Assembly: GCF_013374995.1 (NCBI RefSeq)
Contig: NZ_CP056030.1
Span: forward strand, 2,140,501-2,204,500
DNA: 64,000 nucleotides
Source of the DNA: Pseudomonas eucalypticola
GTDB taxonomy: Bacteria; Pseudomonadota; Gammaproteobacteria; Pseudomonadales; Pseudomonadaceae
Direction: 5' to 3'
In this document: in pieces, positions 46,734 to 56,353 of the stretch
Position numbering within the stretch: position 1 is the stretch's first letter
How the letters are laid out: every line of letters starts with the position of its first letter
Translations under genes and position numbers: made by a program
The notes under the pieces: model-generated
What the model saw: the letters and a program-made list of their open reading frames with translations, nothing else
The model's database searches: none
Told to the model about the DNA's origin: nothing

Positions 46734-47768
46734 ATTCGCCTTTTCACGCGCCATGCCCGTCCTTTTATCCTGCTCAACCTGTTGACCGCCCTGGCGGGCT
46801 GCAGCGGTGGCGACCCGGTGGAATCATTCAGCGGCCCGACCATGGGCAGCCGCTACAGCGTGCAGTACGTGCCCAGCGCGCAGACGCCCCAGCCCCGCCA
46901 GGTGCAGGCGGAAGTGGAAAACATCCTCGGTGAGCTGGACCAGCAACTGTCGCTGTACCGGGGCGACTCCGAGGTACGCCGCTTCAACGAATTGCCCGCC
47001 GATAGCTGTCGGGTGATGCCGCCCGCGGTCCTGGCCCTGGTGCAGTACGGCCAGTCGCTGTCCAGCGCCAGCGAGGGTGCCTATGACCAGACCGTGGGGC
47101 CGCTGATGGACCTGTGGGGCTTCGGCCCGGGCAGCCGTCAGCAGCAGGTGCCGCGCCCGGCCGTGCTGGCCTTGACCCGTCAGCGCGTGGGTTACCGCCA
47201 CCTTCGCATCGACGGCGACCAACTGTGCAAGGACGCGGCGGTAGCAGTGGACCTCAACAGCGTGGCGGCCGGGTACGCGGTGGAACGCATTGGCGCGCGC
47301 CTGCAGGCCATGGGCGTGGGCAGCTACCTGGCCGAGGCGACCGGCGAGCTCAAGGCGGTGGGGCGCAAGCCTGATGGCAGTGCCTGGCAGGTCAGCGTGC
47401 AGGCCCCGCGCGCTGACGACCCTCACGCCAGCCGGGTGCTGGGCATTGACGGTTATGGTGTGTCCACCTCTGCGGAGCACACCCATTACTTTGTCCATGA
47501 AGGGCGGCATTATTCCCATCTGCTGGATGCCCGCACGGGCGCGCCCATCAGCCATGACCTGGCGTCGGTAACGGTGATTCATCCTTCGGCCTTGTCGGCC
47601 GATGGCTTGTCTACGTTGCTGATGATATTGGGGCCGGAGCAGGGTTGGGAATACGCCCAGGGGCATGACATCGCGGCGCTGTTCGTGCGCCGTGATGGCG
47701 AGGTGTTGTCCAGCCGTGGAACGCCGGCGTTTGAGCGCATGGCGGGGGCCAATGTGCCGGGCAAGTAA
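46734..47768 (+). CDS. apbE: ApbE-family FAD:protein FMN transferase, lipoprotein; start codon unusual
   Basis: About 344 residues. The body shows GPTMGSRYSVQY, LSLYRGDSEVRRFNEL, AVDLNSVAAGYAVERI and HYSHLLDARTGAPI, the ApbE hallmarks. ApbE attaches FMN to Thr of target proteins such as NqrB/NqrC in the periplasm. The reading frame before the lipobox LAGC reads IRLFTRHARPFILLNLLTALAGC from an ATT at 46734 with AAGG ten bases upstream; the first standard start, TTG 46782, leaves too short a signal peptide. So an ATT start or mutated ATG is likely. No nqr genes are near. Confidence 0.8.
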   Translation: MRLFTRHARPFILLNLLTALAGCSGGDPVESFSGPTMGSRYSVQYVPSAQTPQPRQVQAEVENILGELDQQLSLYRGDSEVRRFNELPADSCRVMPPAVLALVQYGQSLSSASEGAYDQTVGPLMDLWGFGPGSRQQQVPRPAVLALTRQRVGYRHLRIDGDQLCKDAAVAVDLNSVAAGYAVERIGARLQAMGVGSYLAEATGELKAVGRKPDGSAWQVSVQAPRADDPHASRVLGIDGYGVSTSAEHTHYFVHEGRHYSHLLDARTGAPISHDLASVTVIHPSALSADGLSTLLMILGPEQGWEYAQGHDIAALFVRRDGEVLSSRGTPAFERMAGANVPGK

Positions 47769-47986
47769 GGCCCGAGCGGTTCACTCGTTGACCATTTCCC
47801 GCACCGCTTCCACCTTTGCCATTGACGCCAACCCCCAGAGATCAATAGCCTTTGACGCGACCAAGGGTTAATGTTCGCGGCGTTCACGCTTCTATAGACT
47901 GCATCCCCGAGTTTTCGATGCCGCGGCGCGGCATGTTGAGCCGGAGGTACCAGAGTGGTGTCTCGGCCTGTTCTGAAGGAGTACGC

Positions 47987-49381
47987 ATGGCTGTCTACAA
48001 CTATGATGTAGTGGTGTTGGGTTCCGGGCCCGCCGGTGAGGGCGCGGCAATGAACGCCGCGAAGGCAGGGCGCAAGGTGGCGATGGTCGATAGCCGTCGC
48101 CAGGTCGGCGGCAACTGCACCCACCTGGGCACCATCCCGTCCAAGGCCCTGCGTCACTCGGTCAAGCAGATCATCCAGTTCAATACCAACCCCATGTTCC
48201 GGGCCATTGGCGAACCACGCTGGTTCTCGTTCCCCGACGTGCTGAAAAGCGCCGAGCAGGTGATCGCCAAGCAGGTGGCATCACGCACCACGTATTACTC
48301 GCGCAACCGTGTCGACGTGTTTTTCGGCACCGGCAGTTTCTCTGACGAGCAGACCGTGGAAGTCATCTGCGCCAACGGTGCGCAGGAAAAACTGGTGGCC
48401 AAGCAGGTCATCATCGCCACCGGTTCGCGCCCCTATCGCCCGGCCGACATCGACTTCCACCACCCGCGTATCTACGACAGCGACACGATCCTCAGCCTCA
48501 CCCACACCCCGCGCAAGTTGATCATCTATGGCGCCGGGGTCATCGGCTGCGAATACGCCTCGATCTTCAGTGGGCTGGGCGTGCTGGTGGAGCTGGTGGA
48601 CAACCGCGAGCAGCTGCTGAGCTTCCTGGACTCGGAAATTTCCCAGGGCCTGAGCTACCACTTCAGCAACAACAACGTGATGGTTCGCCATAACGAAGAG
48701 TATGAAAAAGTAGAAGGCCTGGAAAACGGTGTGATCCTGCACCTCAAGTCGGGCAAGAAGATCAAGGCCGACGCCTTGTTGTGGTGCAACGGCCGTACTG
48801 GCAACACCGACCGCCTGGGCTTGGAAAACATTGGCATCAAGGTCAACGGTCGCGGCCAGATCAACGTCGACGAGGCGTACCGCACCAGCGTGCCGACCAT
48901 TTACGGCGCTGGTGATGTGATCGGCTGGCCAAGCTTGGCCAGTGCCGCCTACGACCAGGGCCGTTCGGCCGCTGGCAGCGTGGTGGACAACGGCAGCTGG
49001 CGCTACGTGAACGACGTGCCGACCGGCATCTACACCATTCCCGAGATCAGCTCCATCGGCAAGACCGAGGCCGAACTGACCCAGGCCAAGGTGCCTTACG
49101 AAGTGGGCAAGGCATTCTTCAAGGGCATGGCCCGTGCGCAGATCTCCGGTGAGCCGGTGGGCATGCTGAAGATTCTGTTCCACCGTGAAACCCTGGAGAT
49201 CCTCGGCGTGCATTGCTTCGGCGACCAGGCATCAGAGATCGTCCACATTGGCCAGGCCATCATGAGCCAGCCGGGTGAGCTCAATACCCTGAAGTATTTC
49301 GTCAACACCACGTTCAACTACCCGACCATGGCCGAAGCGTATCGGGTAGCCGCATACGACGGCCTCAACCGGCTTTTTTGA
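47987..49381 (+). CDS. sthA: SthA, soluble pyridine nucleotide transhydrogenase
   Basis: A 464-residue flavoprotein of the pyridine-nucleotide disulfide oxidoreductase fold. [10 protein letters not shown] binds [18 protein letters not shown] has only the first of the usual redox cysteines, as normal for Sth[14 protein letters not shown] binds NAD(P). The C-terminal interface domain ends [14 protein letters not shown]. It balances NADPH and NADH by hydride transfer. The GGAGT ribosome site lies right before ATG 47987, so the upstream open reading from 47852 is ignored. Confidence 0.96.
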   Translation: MAVYNYDVVVLGSGPAGEGAAMNAAKAGRKVAMVDSRRQVGGNCTHLGTIPSKALRHSVKQIIQFNTNPMFRAIGEPRWFSFPDVLKSAEQVIAKQVASRTTYYSRNRVDVFFGTGSFSDEQTVEVICANGAQEKLVAKQVIIATGSRPYRPADIDFHHPRIYDSDTILSLTHTPRKLIIYGAGVIGCEYASIFSGLGVLVELVDNREQLLSFLDSEISQGLSYHFSNNNVMVRHNEEYEKVEGLENGVILHLKSGKKIKADALLWCNGRTGNTDRLGLENIGIKVNGRGQINVDEAYRTSVPTIYGAGDVIGWPSLASAAYDQGRSAAGSVVDNGSWRYVNDVPTGIYTIPEISSIGKTEAELTQAKVPYEVGKAFFKGMARAQISGEPVGMLKILFHRETLEILGVHCFGDQASEIVHIGQAIMSQPGELNTLKYFVNTTFNYPTMAEAYRVAAYDGLNRLF

Positions 49382-49423
49382 GCGGCTCCGGCCGGTGGCC
49401 TGAGCCGGCCGGGGAGACCGATT

Positions 49424-50146
49424 TCAGCGATTCCCGAGCGTGGCGGTGGCCAAACCGGGAAAGTCTGTAATCAGGCTGTCAACGCCGAAGTCGGCGAGCC
49501 GACGCATCAGCGCCGGTTCGTTGACCGTCCACACCGACACATGCAGCCCCTGGCGCTGGGCCTTGATCAAGCGCTCGGGGGTGCACAGCGTCCAGTTCAG
49601 CGCCAGCAGGTTGCAGCCATGGTTCTGGGCCACTTTCAGCGGGTCCAGCCAGGCGTATTCCGCCACCAGGCCACGGCTGATGTCCGGGGTCAGTTCGGCG
49701 GCGGCCCGCAGCACTTCCCGTGAGCTGGAGGTGATGGTGACCTTGTCCAGCATGCCGTACTCCTGCGCCAGTTCGCGAATCGCCAGCACGGTGGTGGCGG
49801 CGCGGGTGCGCGAGGCGCTCTTGACCTCCAGTTGCCAGTGCTCGAAATCGCAGGCCTTGAACAGCTCTTCCAGGCGTGGAATAGGGCAGGGTTGAACCCA
49901 GCCCGGGCCGCCTTTGCGCGCATCGTAGGTGACCAGGTCAGCGGCATCATGCTCCACCACCTTGCCGCGCCGGTCGGTAGTGCGCTTGAGGGTAGGGTCG
50001 TGAATCACCATCAGGTGGCCGTCGCGGGACAGGTGCAGGTCCAGTTCGCAACGGCGCACGCCATGCTTGAGGCATTCCTGGAAACTGGTGAGGGTGTTTT
50101 CCGGTGCTTCGCCTTTGGCGCCGCGGTGGCCATAAATAAGGGTCAC
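49424..50146 (-). CDS. Cytosolic glycerophosphodiester phosphodiesterase (UgpQ type)
   Basis: A 240-residue GDPD starting at GTG 50146 (GTG ACC CTT ATT TAT GGC CAC), with AAGGA at proper distance. The catalytic HRGAKGEAPENT lies at the very N-terminus, with ELDLHLSRDGHLMVIHD providing metal ligands and the second His. There is no signal peptide, so it is the cytosolic UgpQ type rather than periplasmic GlpQ. It hydrolyses glycerophosphodiesters to glycerol-3-phosphate. The longer ATG reading (50215) adds unrelated residues. Confidence 0.9.
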   Translation of the reverse strand: MTLIYGHRGAKGEAPENTLTSFQECLKHGVRRCELDLHLSRDGHLMVIHDPTLKRTTDRRGKVVEHDAADLVTYDARKGGPGWVQPCPIPRLEELFKACDFEHWQLEVKSASRTRAATTVLAIRELAQEYGMLDKVTITSSSREVLRAAAELTPDISRGLVAEYAWLDPLKVAQNHGCNLLALNWTLCTPERLIKAQRQGLHVSVWTVNEPALMRRLADFGVDSLITDFPGLATATLGNR

Positions 50147-50229
50147 GTCTGTTCCTTCAAAAAATCGCTGGGTCAGTGTGCGGTGGAGGCAGGGGCTGGC
50201 TTGTCGGCATGCCACTCCTGCCTGTCGTG

Positions 50230-50817
50230 TCAGGCAGCAGGCTGATCGTTTTGTTCGCGTTCCTTGCGCCGTTCGGCCTGTTGTTTCTGCAGGATATAGC
50301 GTGCCAGCAATTGCCGCTGGGCGTCACTGAGGGAATCGAACTCGGTGCCGATTTCATAACGGCCATCGGCCCTGGCGTCGCAGTGGGTGACCTTGGCCCG
50401 CAGCAGTAACCCCAGTGCCTGGGGCATGAGGGCCATCTTGACCGCTACGCGGCTGCCGGGCGCCATGGCCTGGTCATGGCTGAACTCCACGCCGCCTTCG
50501 GACAGCACCACCGGCTGCGGTTCGCCGATGTGCCCCAGCACGGTCTGCGCCACCACCTGGCTGAGCAGGTCGATACGCTTATTCTGGGCCTTGAGGAAGT
50601 TGCCCAGGGTGCGGTCGCTGTCACTGAGTTGACGCAGCAGGTGCTGGGACTCGAATTCGCTCAGGTGCAGTTCGCTGAGCAGGTTGAAGAGCGGTGACGC
50701 ATCTTGCAACACATCGGTGCCCGCGGCGTCGGCGGCCGACAGCGGGCTAATTTCCAGTGCGATCCTATCGTCGATACGGTAGTATTCGCGGCGATCTTCT
50801 TCATCTAATGTCGACAT
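50230..50817 (-). CDS. PilZ-domain protein with imperfect c-di-GMP motifs
   Basis: A 195-residue cytoplasmic protein. The first PilZ motif is present in DRREYYRIDD (RxxxR). The middle region is helical. The second motif, normally D/N-x-S-x-x-G, reads VVLSEGGVEF, with the acidic residue replaced by Val. The C-terminal helix is strongly charged (QAERRKEREQ). It is divergent from lolC by about 95 bases. Binding of c-di-GMP is therefore uncertain, though PilZ membership is likely. Confidence 0.78.
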   Translation of the reverse strand: MSTLDEEDRREYYRIDDRIALEISPLSAADAAGTDVLQDASPLFNLLSELHLSEFESQHLLRQLSDSDRTLGNFLKAQNKRIDLLSQVVAQTVLGHIGEPQPVVLSEGGVEFSHDQAMAPGSRVAVKMALMPQALGLLLRAKVTHCDARADGRYEIGTEFDSLSDAQRQLLARYILQKQQAERRKEREQNDQPAA

Positions 50818-50911
50818 GGCGAACCCATGGTAGCGGCGGTGGTCTGAGTGTAAAGCTGCTCGTCAAGCCCCGCCACAAGGACGTTCCTCTTCCACCCGAA
50901 CAAGCCCCGAC

Positions 50912-52162
50912 ATGTTCAGACCTCTCTTCGTGTTCATCGGCGCGCGTTATACCCGCGCCAAGCGTCGCAATCATTTTGTGTCGTTCATTTCACTGACCTC
51001 CATGATCGGTCTCGCCCTGGGCGTCATCGTCATGATCGTGGTGCTGTCGGTCATGAACGGCTTCGATCATGAGATGCGTACCCGCGTGCTCGGCATGGTG
51101 CCCCACGCAACCATCGAATCCAGCAAGCCGATCAGTGATTGGCAGGCCCTTGCCGCTAAAGTAAAGCAGAATCCCGCGGTTGTGGAGGTAGCGCCCTACA
51201 CGCAAATGCAGGGTTTGCTGACCAATAACGGCAAGGTGCAGAAAATGCTGCTCAACGGCGTCGACCCGGCCGAGGAGCGCAAGGTCTCTATCCTGGATCA
51301 CTTCATCAAGCAGGGTAGCCTGGACGACCTCAAGGCGGGCGACTTCGGCATCATGCTGGGCGACAACGCCGCCAACAAGCTGGGTGTGCAAGTGGGTGAC
51401 AAGGTCACGTTCGTCACGCCCGAGGTGAGCATCACCCCGGCTGGGATGTTCCCACGCATGAAGCGCTTCACGGTCACCGGCATCTTCCATGTGGGCGCCG
51501 GCGAGATCGACGGCTACCTGGGCCTGACCAACCTCGACGACCTGGCCCGCCTGCACCGTTGGCAGCCCGACCAGGTGCAGGGCCTGCGGCTGAAGTTCGC
51601 CGACCTGTTCCAGGCACCGCGCATTTCCTGGGAGATCGCGCAGCACCTGGGTGACCAGGACTTCTACGCCCGCGACTGGACCCGCACCCACGGCAACCTG
51701 TACCAGGCCATCGGCATGGAGAAATCCATGATCGGCCTGCTGCTGTTGCTGATCGTGGCGGTGGCCGCGTTCAACATCATTTCGACCCTGGTGATGGTGG
51801 TCAACGACAAGCGCGGCGACATCGCCATCCTGCGCACCCTGGGGTCGACGCCTGGGCAGATCATGCGCATCTTCATGGTCCAGGGCACGGTGATCGGCGT
51901 GGTCGGCACGCTGATCGGCGCGGTGCTGGGGATGCTCGCGGCACTGAACGTCAGCGCCGCCATCGCCTTGCTGGAAAAAGTCATCGGGCACAAGTTTCTC
52001 AACCCCGACGTCTACTTCATCGATTACCTGCCGTCGCAGCTGATGGCCAATGACGTGTTCATGGTCTGTGGCGCGGCATTGGTCCTGAGTTTCCTCGCGA
52101 CCCTGTACCCCGCCTGGCGTGCCGCACGCACCCAGCCGGCAGAGGCGCTACGTTATGAGTGA
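50912..52162 (+). CDS. lolC: LolC, lipoprotein-releasing ABC transporter permease
   Basis: A 416-residue inner-membrane protein with four membrane helices: one after the N-terminus ([24 protein letters not shown]) and three near the C-terminus, separated by a large periplasmic MacB/FtsX-like domain. The N-terminal [16 protein letters not shown] is typical. With LolD and LolE it extracts lipoproteins from the inner membrane and hands them to LolA. The stop overlaps the start region of lolD, and the paralogue lolE lies downstream. Confidence 0.93.
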   Translation: MFRPLFVFIGARYTRAKRRNHFVSFISLTSMIGLALGVIVMIVVLSVMNGFDHEMRTRVLGMVPHATIESSKPISDWQALAAKVKQNPAVVEVAPYTQMQGLLTNNGKVQKMLLNGVDPAEERKVSILDHFIKQGSLDDLKAGDFGIMLGDNAANKLGVQVGDKVTFVTPEVSITPAGMFPRMKRFTVTGIFHVGAGEIDGYLGLTNLDDLARLHRWQPDQVQGLRLKFADLFQAPRISWEIAQHLGDQDFYARDWTRTHGNLYQAIGMEKSMIGLLLLLIVAVAAFNIISTLVMVVNDKRGDIAILRTLGSTPGQIMRIFMVQGTVIGVVGTLIGAVLGMLAALNVSAAIALLEKVIGHKFLNPDVYFIDYLPSQLMANDVFMVCGAALVLSFLATLYPAWRAARTQPAEALRYE

Positions 52163-52169
52163 GTTGGGC

Positions 52170-52853
52170 ATGAGTGAAAAAGCAGTGCTGAGTTGCCGCA
52201 ACCTGGGCAAGTCCTACGAGGAAGGCCCGGAGTCGGTCGTGGTGTTGTCCAATCTGCAGTTGGAGCTGTTTGCCGGTGAGCGCGTGGCCATCGTCGGCCA
52301 GTCGGGTTCGGGCAAGAGTACCCTGCTGAACATGCTCGGCGGCCTCGACACGCCTACCACGGGCAGTGTGTGGCTGGCGGGCGAGCAACTGTCGGCCTTG
52401 AACGAGAAAGCCCGCGGCCTGTTGCGCAACCGCGCCCTGGGCTTCGTCTACCAGTTCCACCACCTGCTGCCCGAATTCACGGCGCTGGAGAACGTGTGCA
52501 TGCCGCTGCTGATCGGCAAGACGCCGATCCCCGAGGCGAAACAGCGCGCCACCGCGCTGTTGGAGCGTGTGGGCCTGGGTCACCGGCTGTCGCACAAGCC
52601 AGCCGAGCTGTCGGGCGGCGAGCGTCAGCGCGTGGCCATTGCCCGTGCATTGGTGAACCAGCCGGGCCTGGTGATGCTCGACGAGCCTACCGGCAACCTC
52701 GACCAGCATACCGCGCAAGGTATCCAGGACCTGATGCTGGAGTTGAGCACGTCGCTGCGCACCGCCTTCCTGGTGGTGACCCACGACCTCAACCTGGCTC
52801 GCCAGATGGACCGCGTGCTGCGCCTGGAAGAGGGCCGTCTGGTCCCTATCTGA
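52170..52853 (+). CDS. lolD: LolD, lipoprotein-releasing ABC transporter ATPase
   Basis: A 227-residue ATPase. Walker [11 protein letters not shown]-loop region [16 protein letters not shown] (the LolD-specific stretch), signature [12 protein letters not shown] and Walker [12 protein letters not shown] are all intact. Start 52170 ([16 protein letters not shown]) gives the common 227-residue length; ATG 52155, which overlaps the lolC stop, is a close alternative. It powers LolCE. Confidence 0.94.
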   Translation: MSEKAVLSCRNLGKSYEEGPESVVVLSNLQLELFAGERVAIVGQSGSGKSTLLNMLGGLDTPTTGSVWLAGEQLSALNEKARGLLRNRALGFVYQFHHLLPEFTALENVCMPLLIGKTPIPEAKQRATALLERVGLGHRLSHKPAELSGGERQRVAIARALVNQPGLVMLDEPTGNLDQHTAQGIQDLMLELSTSLRTAFLVVTHDLNLARQMDRVLRLEEGRLVPI

Positions 52854-52866
52854 GCCACCCGGCGTT

Positions 52867-52889
52867 GCGCCCGGCCACTCGCCGGGCGC
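52867..52889. other. Hairpin between lolD and lolE
   Basis: GCGCCCGGC (52867-52875) and GCCGGGCGC (52881-52889) form a perfect 9-base stem with a 5-base loop, 13 bases past lolD. Lacking a T-tract, it may tune lolE expression or protect lolCD mRNA. Confidence 0.5.
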
Positions 52890-52922
52890 CTGCTTCAACC
52901 CTTTTTCCAGGTGCCTTGACGT

Positions 52923-54167
52923 ATGTTCAGACCCTTATCCATCTTCGTCGGCGCGCGCTACACCCGGGCCAAGCGCCGCAACCATTTCATCTCGTTCATT
53001 TCCATGACCTCCATGATCGGCCTGGGCCTGGGTGTGCTGGCGATGATCGTGGTGCTGTCGGTGATGAACGGTTTCCAGAAGGAAATGAGTTCGCGCATCC
53101 TCGGCATGGTGCCCCACGCGACGATTCTGGGCGCCAAGCCGCTGGACGACTGGCAGCCGGTGGCCGCTGCCGCCATGAAGAACCCCGAAGTACTGGCCGC
53201 GGTGCCGTTCACCGACATGGACGGCATGCTGTCCTACAAGGGCTACATGCAGCCGATCCAGGTCAGCGGTGTCGATCCCGCCCAGGAGGGCAAGGTGTCC
53301 ATCGTCGCCGACCACATCGTGCAAGGCTCGATGCAGGACCTCAAGCCGGGCGAGTTCGGCGTGGTCATCGGCGACATCACCGCGCGGCGCTTTCGCCTGA
53401 GCGTGGGTGACAAGCTGACCCTGATCGTGCCGGAACTCAGCGGTGAGCCAGGCGGCATTACCCCGCGCATGCAGCGCCTGAACGTGGTGGGGGTGTTCAA
53501 GGTCGGTGCCGAGCTGGACGGTTCCATGGCCTTGATCCACATGGCCGACGCCGCGCAGATCCAGCACTGGCAGCCCAACCAGGTGCAGAGTGTGCGCCTG
53601 AAGCTCAAGGACCTGTACATGGCACCCCAGGTGTCCAAGGCCATCGCCGGCACCTTGGGTGATGGCTACAAGGCGGATGACTGGACCCATACCCAGGGCA
53701 GCCTGTTCAGCGCCATGAAAATGGAAAAGACCATGATCGGCCTGTTGCTGCTGATGATCGTCGCGGTGGCGGCGTTCAACATCATCGCCACGCTGATCAT
53801 GGTGGTGAACGACAAGGGCGCGGATATCGCGATACTGCGCACCTTGGGCGCCACGCCCCGGCAGATCATGGGCATTTTCATGGTGCAAGGCACGGTAATC
53901 GGTGTGGTGGGCACGCTGATCGGTGGTGTGCTGGGCATCATTGCCGCCCTCAACGTCAGCGCCATGGTGGGCTGGATCGAGCGGGTGACCGGCCAGCACA
54001 TTTTTACCTCCGACGTGTACTTCATCAGCAACCTGCCGTCCGACCTGCAGGCCGGTGACGTGGTAATGATCTGCAGCGCGGGCCTGATCCTGAGCTTCCT
54101 GGCCACGATCTACCCGGCCTGGCGCGCGGCACAGATCGAACCGGCGTACGCCTTGCGCTACGAATAA
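52923..54167 (+). CDS. lolE: LolE, lipoprotein-releasing ABC transporter permease
   Basis: A 414-residue paralogue of LolC with the same four-helix layout: [22 protein letters not shown] at the N-terminus and [36 protein letters not shown] and [17 protein letters not shown] toward the C-terminus. It forms the LolCDE complex and binds the lipoprotein substrate in better studied bacteria. It is 69 bases behind lolD. Which paralogue is LolC and which LolE is assigned by gene order. Confidence 0.9.
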   Translation: MFRPLSIFVGARYTRAKRRNHFISFISMTSMIGLGLGVLAMIVVLSVMNGFQKEMSSRILGMVPHATILGAKPLDDWQPVAAAAMKNPEVLAAVPFTDMDGMLSYKGYMQPIQVSGVDPAQEGKVSIVADHIVQGSMQDLKPGEFGVVIGDITARRFRLSVGDKLTLIVPELSGEPGGITPRMQRLNVVGVFKVGAELDGSMALIHMADAAQIQHWQPNQVQSVRLKLKDLYMAPQVSKAIAGTLGDGYKADDWTHTQGSLFSAMKMEKTMIGLLLLMIVAVAAFNIIATLIMVVNDKGADIAILRTLGATPRQIMGIFMVQGTVIGVVGTLIGGVLGIIAALNVSAMVGWIERVTGQHIFTSDVYFISNLPSDLQAGDVVMICSAGLILSFLATIYPAWRAAQIEPAYALRYE

Positions 54168-54181
54168 AACCGGAGCCGTTG

Positions 54182-54207
54182 GTGGGGGCTGGCAAGCCAG
54201 CCCCCAC
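54182..54207. repeat. Perfect 26-base palindrome after lolE
   Basis: Twelve bases (GTGGGGGCTGGC, 54182-54193) are followed by AA and their exact complement (54196-54207). It is 14 bases past the lolE stop and about 55 before queF. It resembles a REP unit or terminator stem without T-tract. Confidence 0.65.
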
Positions 54208-54262
54208 AAGCGCCGCGCAAACCGTTAAACTGGGCGGGTTTATTCACGTCCAGGTTTCCAAC

Positions 54263-55093
54263 ATGCATCCCGCAGCCGAACATTCGCCGTTGGGCAAGTC
54301 CAGCGAATACATCTCCACCTACACGCCATCGTTGCTGTTCCCCATCCCGCGCGCCGCCAAGTGGGCCGAGCTGGGCTTGAGCGCCGATACCCTGCCGTAC
54401 CAGGGCGTCGACTTCTGGAACTGTTTCGAACTGTCGTGGCTGCTGCCGTCGGGCAAGCCGGTGGTGGCCATCGGTGAATTCAGCATCCCGGCAGACTCGC
54501 CGAACATCATCGAGTCCAAGTCGTTCAAGCTGTACCTCAACTCGCTGAACCAGACCCCCTTCGACAGCACCGAAGCGCTGGAAGCCTGCCTGGTCGAAGA
54601 CCTGTCCGCGGCCGCCGGCAAGCCGGTGGGTGTGCGTGTGCGCCGCCTGGCGGAGGTGGAAGCGGAAGGGGTGGTCGGGTTGCCAGGCACGTGCATCGAT
54701 GACCTGGACGTGAGCATTTCCAGCTATGAGCACCCGCAGCCCGAACTGCTGCGCTGCGATGCGTCGCGCAGGGTCGAGGAAAGCCTGCACAGTCACCTGC
54801 TCAAATCCAACTGCCCGGTCACCAGCCAGCCAGACTGGGGCAGTGTCGCGGTGCACTACCGCGGCCCGGCGCTGGACCACGCCAGCTTCCTGGCCTACCT
54901 GGTGAGCTTTCGCCAGCATTCGGACTTCCACGAGCAGTGCGTGGAGCGCATTTTCATGGACCTGAAGCGCTTGCTTGATCCGCAGGAACTGACGGTGTAT
55001 GCGCGGTATGTGCGTCGCGGTGGCTTGGACATCAACCCGTACCGCAGCATGTCGGCGGTGACCTTGGAGAACGTGAGGCTCGTCCGCCAGTAA
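54263..55093 (+). CDS. queF: QueF, NADPH-dependent 7-cyano-7-deazaguanine reductase
   Basis: A 276-residue enzyme starting [20 protein letters not shown]. Catalytic Cys184 and Asp191 are in [12 protein letters not shown], six residues earlier than in E. coli QueF. The N-terminal half has the QueF-specific [10 protein letters not shown], and [12 protein letters not shown] carries the substrate-binding Glu and Ser. It reduces preQ0 to preQ1 for queuosine in tRNA. The in-frame longer reading crosses the palindrome and is rejected. Confidence 0.96.
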   Translation: MHPAAEHSPLGKSSEYISTYTPSLLFPIPRAAKWAELGLSADTLPYQGVDFWNCFELSWLLPSGKPVVAIGEFSIPADSPNIIESKSFKLYLNSLNQTPFDSTEALEACLVEDLSAAAGKPVGVRVRRLAEVEAEGVVGLPGTCIDDLDVSISSYEHPQPELLRCDASRRVEESLHSHLLKSNCPVTSQPDWGSVAVHYRGPALDHASFLAYLVSFRQHSDFHEQCVERIFMDLKRLLDPQELTVYARYVRRGGLDINPYRSMSAVTLENVRLVRQ

Positions 55094-55118
55094 GGTAGGT
55101 GGCGCAGGCTTCCCGAGC

Positions 55119-55181
55119 GGGCGCCCGGTCCCACAGCGTTGGTATCGCTGGTTGGGGTTTCCCCGTGGGATCGGGCGCGCC
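55119..55181. repeat. Inverted REP-like pair after queF
   Basis: GGGCGCCCGGTCCCAC (55119-55134) faces its near complement at 55165-55181 across 30 bases. The GGTCCCAC/GTGGGATC ends recall the REP core in the 25.5-kb element. It lies between convergent queF and the DUF4404 gene. Confidence 0.55.
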
Positions 55182-55187
55182 GTGGGT

Positions 55188-55451
55188 TCAGATACCCATG
55201 CCCCCCAGGGTCTGGATGATGTTGCGCAACGTGCCCGCCAGCCCTGGGTGCTCCACTTCGAAGCGCTCTGCGGCCAGGTTGACGCCGTCGGCGAGGTTGG
55301 GGTTGTTGGTGGCGGTTTCCAGCTGCAGCTCGGCCTCGATCTGGGCCATCAGGTCGTGCAGGTTGGCACGCTCCTCTTCATTCAGCGGCGGGTTCTGCTC
55401 CAATTGCTCGCGCAATGTGTTCAGTTGCTCTTGCAGTTCGCGGGCAGGCAT
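55188..55451 (-). CDS. DUF4404 small helical protein
   Basis: An 87-residue acidic coiled-coil-like protein, MPARELQEQLNTLREQLEQN, with a C-terminal EHPGLAGTLRNIIQTLGGMGI typical of DUF4404. A strong AGGGAGA site precedes it. Function unknown; it may bind a partner through its helices. Confidence 0.8.
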   Translation of the reverse strand: MPARELQEQLNTLREQLEQNPPLNEEERANLHDLMAQIEAELQLETATNNPNLADGVNLAAERFEVEHPGLAGTLRNIIQTLGGMGI

Positions 55452-55573
55452 GGCGATCTCCCTTCAATAATAGGCACTGCCATTGACCGCGGCGCACTGC
55501 CAAAGGTCCATGACTGACCTTTAGATTAATCCAGCGCCGCGTTGCCTGCATGATCTTGATCAACGTCGTTGTA

Positions 55574-56161
55574 TCAGGGCTTTTCCCCCTTGTAGCGGCG
55601 CAGGGCGATGTCGGCCAGGCAGGTGCCCAGTTCTTCCAGGTGGTCGATCACCGAATGCACGCCCAGCGCGAACAGGTGCAGCGTGGCCTTGCCGCGCAGC
55701 AGGTCGCGTTCGCGGGATTCCAGCAGCGCCCACTCCGGGGCGGACAGCCCGCACAGCGAGCCGCAGGACGCCAGTCCGACGGTCCACAGCCCGGCGTTGA
55801 GGCCAGATTGCAGCAGGCGCGGGTTACCACTGACGAGCACGCAGCCGTCCAGCTTCGATACGTTGAGGTGCATCAGTGCTTGCCAGCAGGCGTCCGGCGC
55901 AGGCCAGGGGTTGCCGTCGGTAGCCCCCACGGCTTTTACCCATTGGGGCAGGGGGGCGGCCAGCGGCAGGGCCAGCTCTTCCTTGAGTTCGTCCAGCCAG
56001 GCACAGGGAACACCCTGGTGGTGCAGCTGCTTCAAGGCTTGCAGGGCGCCTGGCGTGGGGCCGGCCTCGGGTTCGGTGCGCGCGCCGAAATCCACCAGGC
56101 AGCCGCTCAGGCCAAAGAGCAGCGCGGTGAAGGCGGGTACGCAAGGGGCGGTGTCAGGCAT
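55574..56161 (-). CDS. HAD-fold protein with altered motif I
   Basis: A 195-residue protein. ALLFGLSGCLVDFGA occupies the place of the HAD nucleophile motif DxDGT, but the nucleophilic Asp is Gly, the second Asp is Ser and the Thr is Cys. Later pieces (GVPCAWLD, MHLNVSKLDGCVLVSGNPRLLQSGLNAGLWTVGL) fit phosphonatase-like HAD enzymes. Without the nucleophile it should not act as a phosphohydrolase; it may bind a ligand or protein. It is divergent from mlaA. Confidence 0.68.
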   Translation of the reverse strand: MPDTAPCVPAFTALLFGLSGCLVDFGARTEPEAGPTPGALQALKQLHHQGVPCAWLDELKEELALPLAAPLPQWVKAVGATDGNPWPAPDACWQALMHLNVSKLDGCVLVSGNPRLLQSGLNAGLWTVGLASCGSLCGLSAPEWALLESRERDLLRGKATLHLFALGVHSVIDHLEELGTCLADIALRRYKGEKP

Positions 56162-56288
56162 GTCGGCTTCCCTGTGTAGACCCTCGAAGGCTACGCAGGC
56201 GGCATGACAGTTGCGTGAACCTGTGATGACGTTTGGGTGTCTGTGTATCGGGCCTGCGACAAGACTGACGCGCCGCCCGCAGAAGCTT

Positions 56289-56294
56289 TATACT
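56289..56294 (+). promoter_or_regulatory. Possible -10 element of mlaA
   Basis: TATACT (56289-56294) agrees with sigma-70 -10 sequences; CTGACG (56265-56270) could be a weak -35 at 18 bases. It is 60 bases before the mlaA ATG. Confidence 0.4.
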
Positions 56295-56353
56295 GCATCA
56301 CTTTATGTCACGGGGCCCTCCGGCTGCCGATTCGAATCCAAGGAGTAACGTCT

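Noticed and set aside
56325..56345. GATTCGAATCC, resembling a tRNA T-loop
   Set aside because: No acceptor, D or anticodon stem around it; it lies in the mlaA leader.
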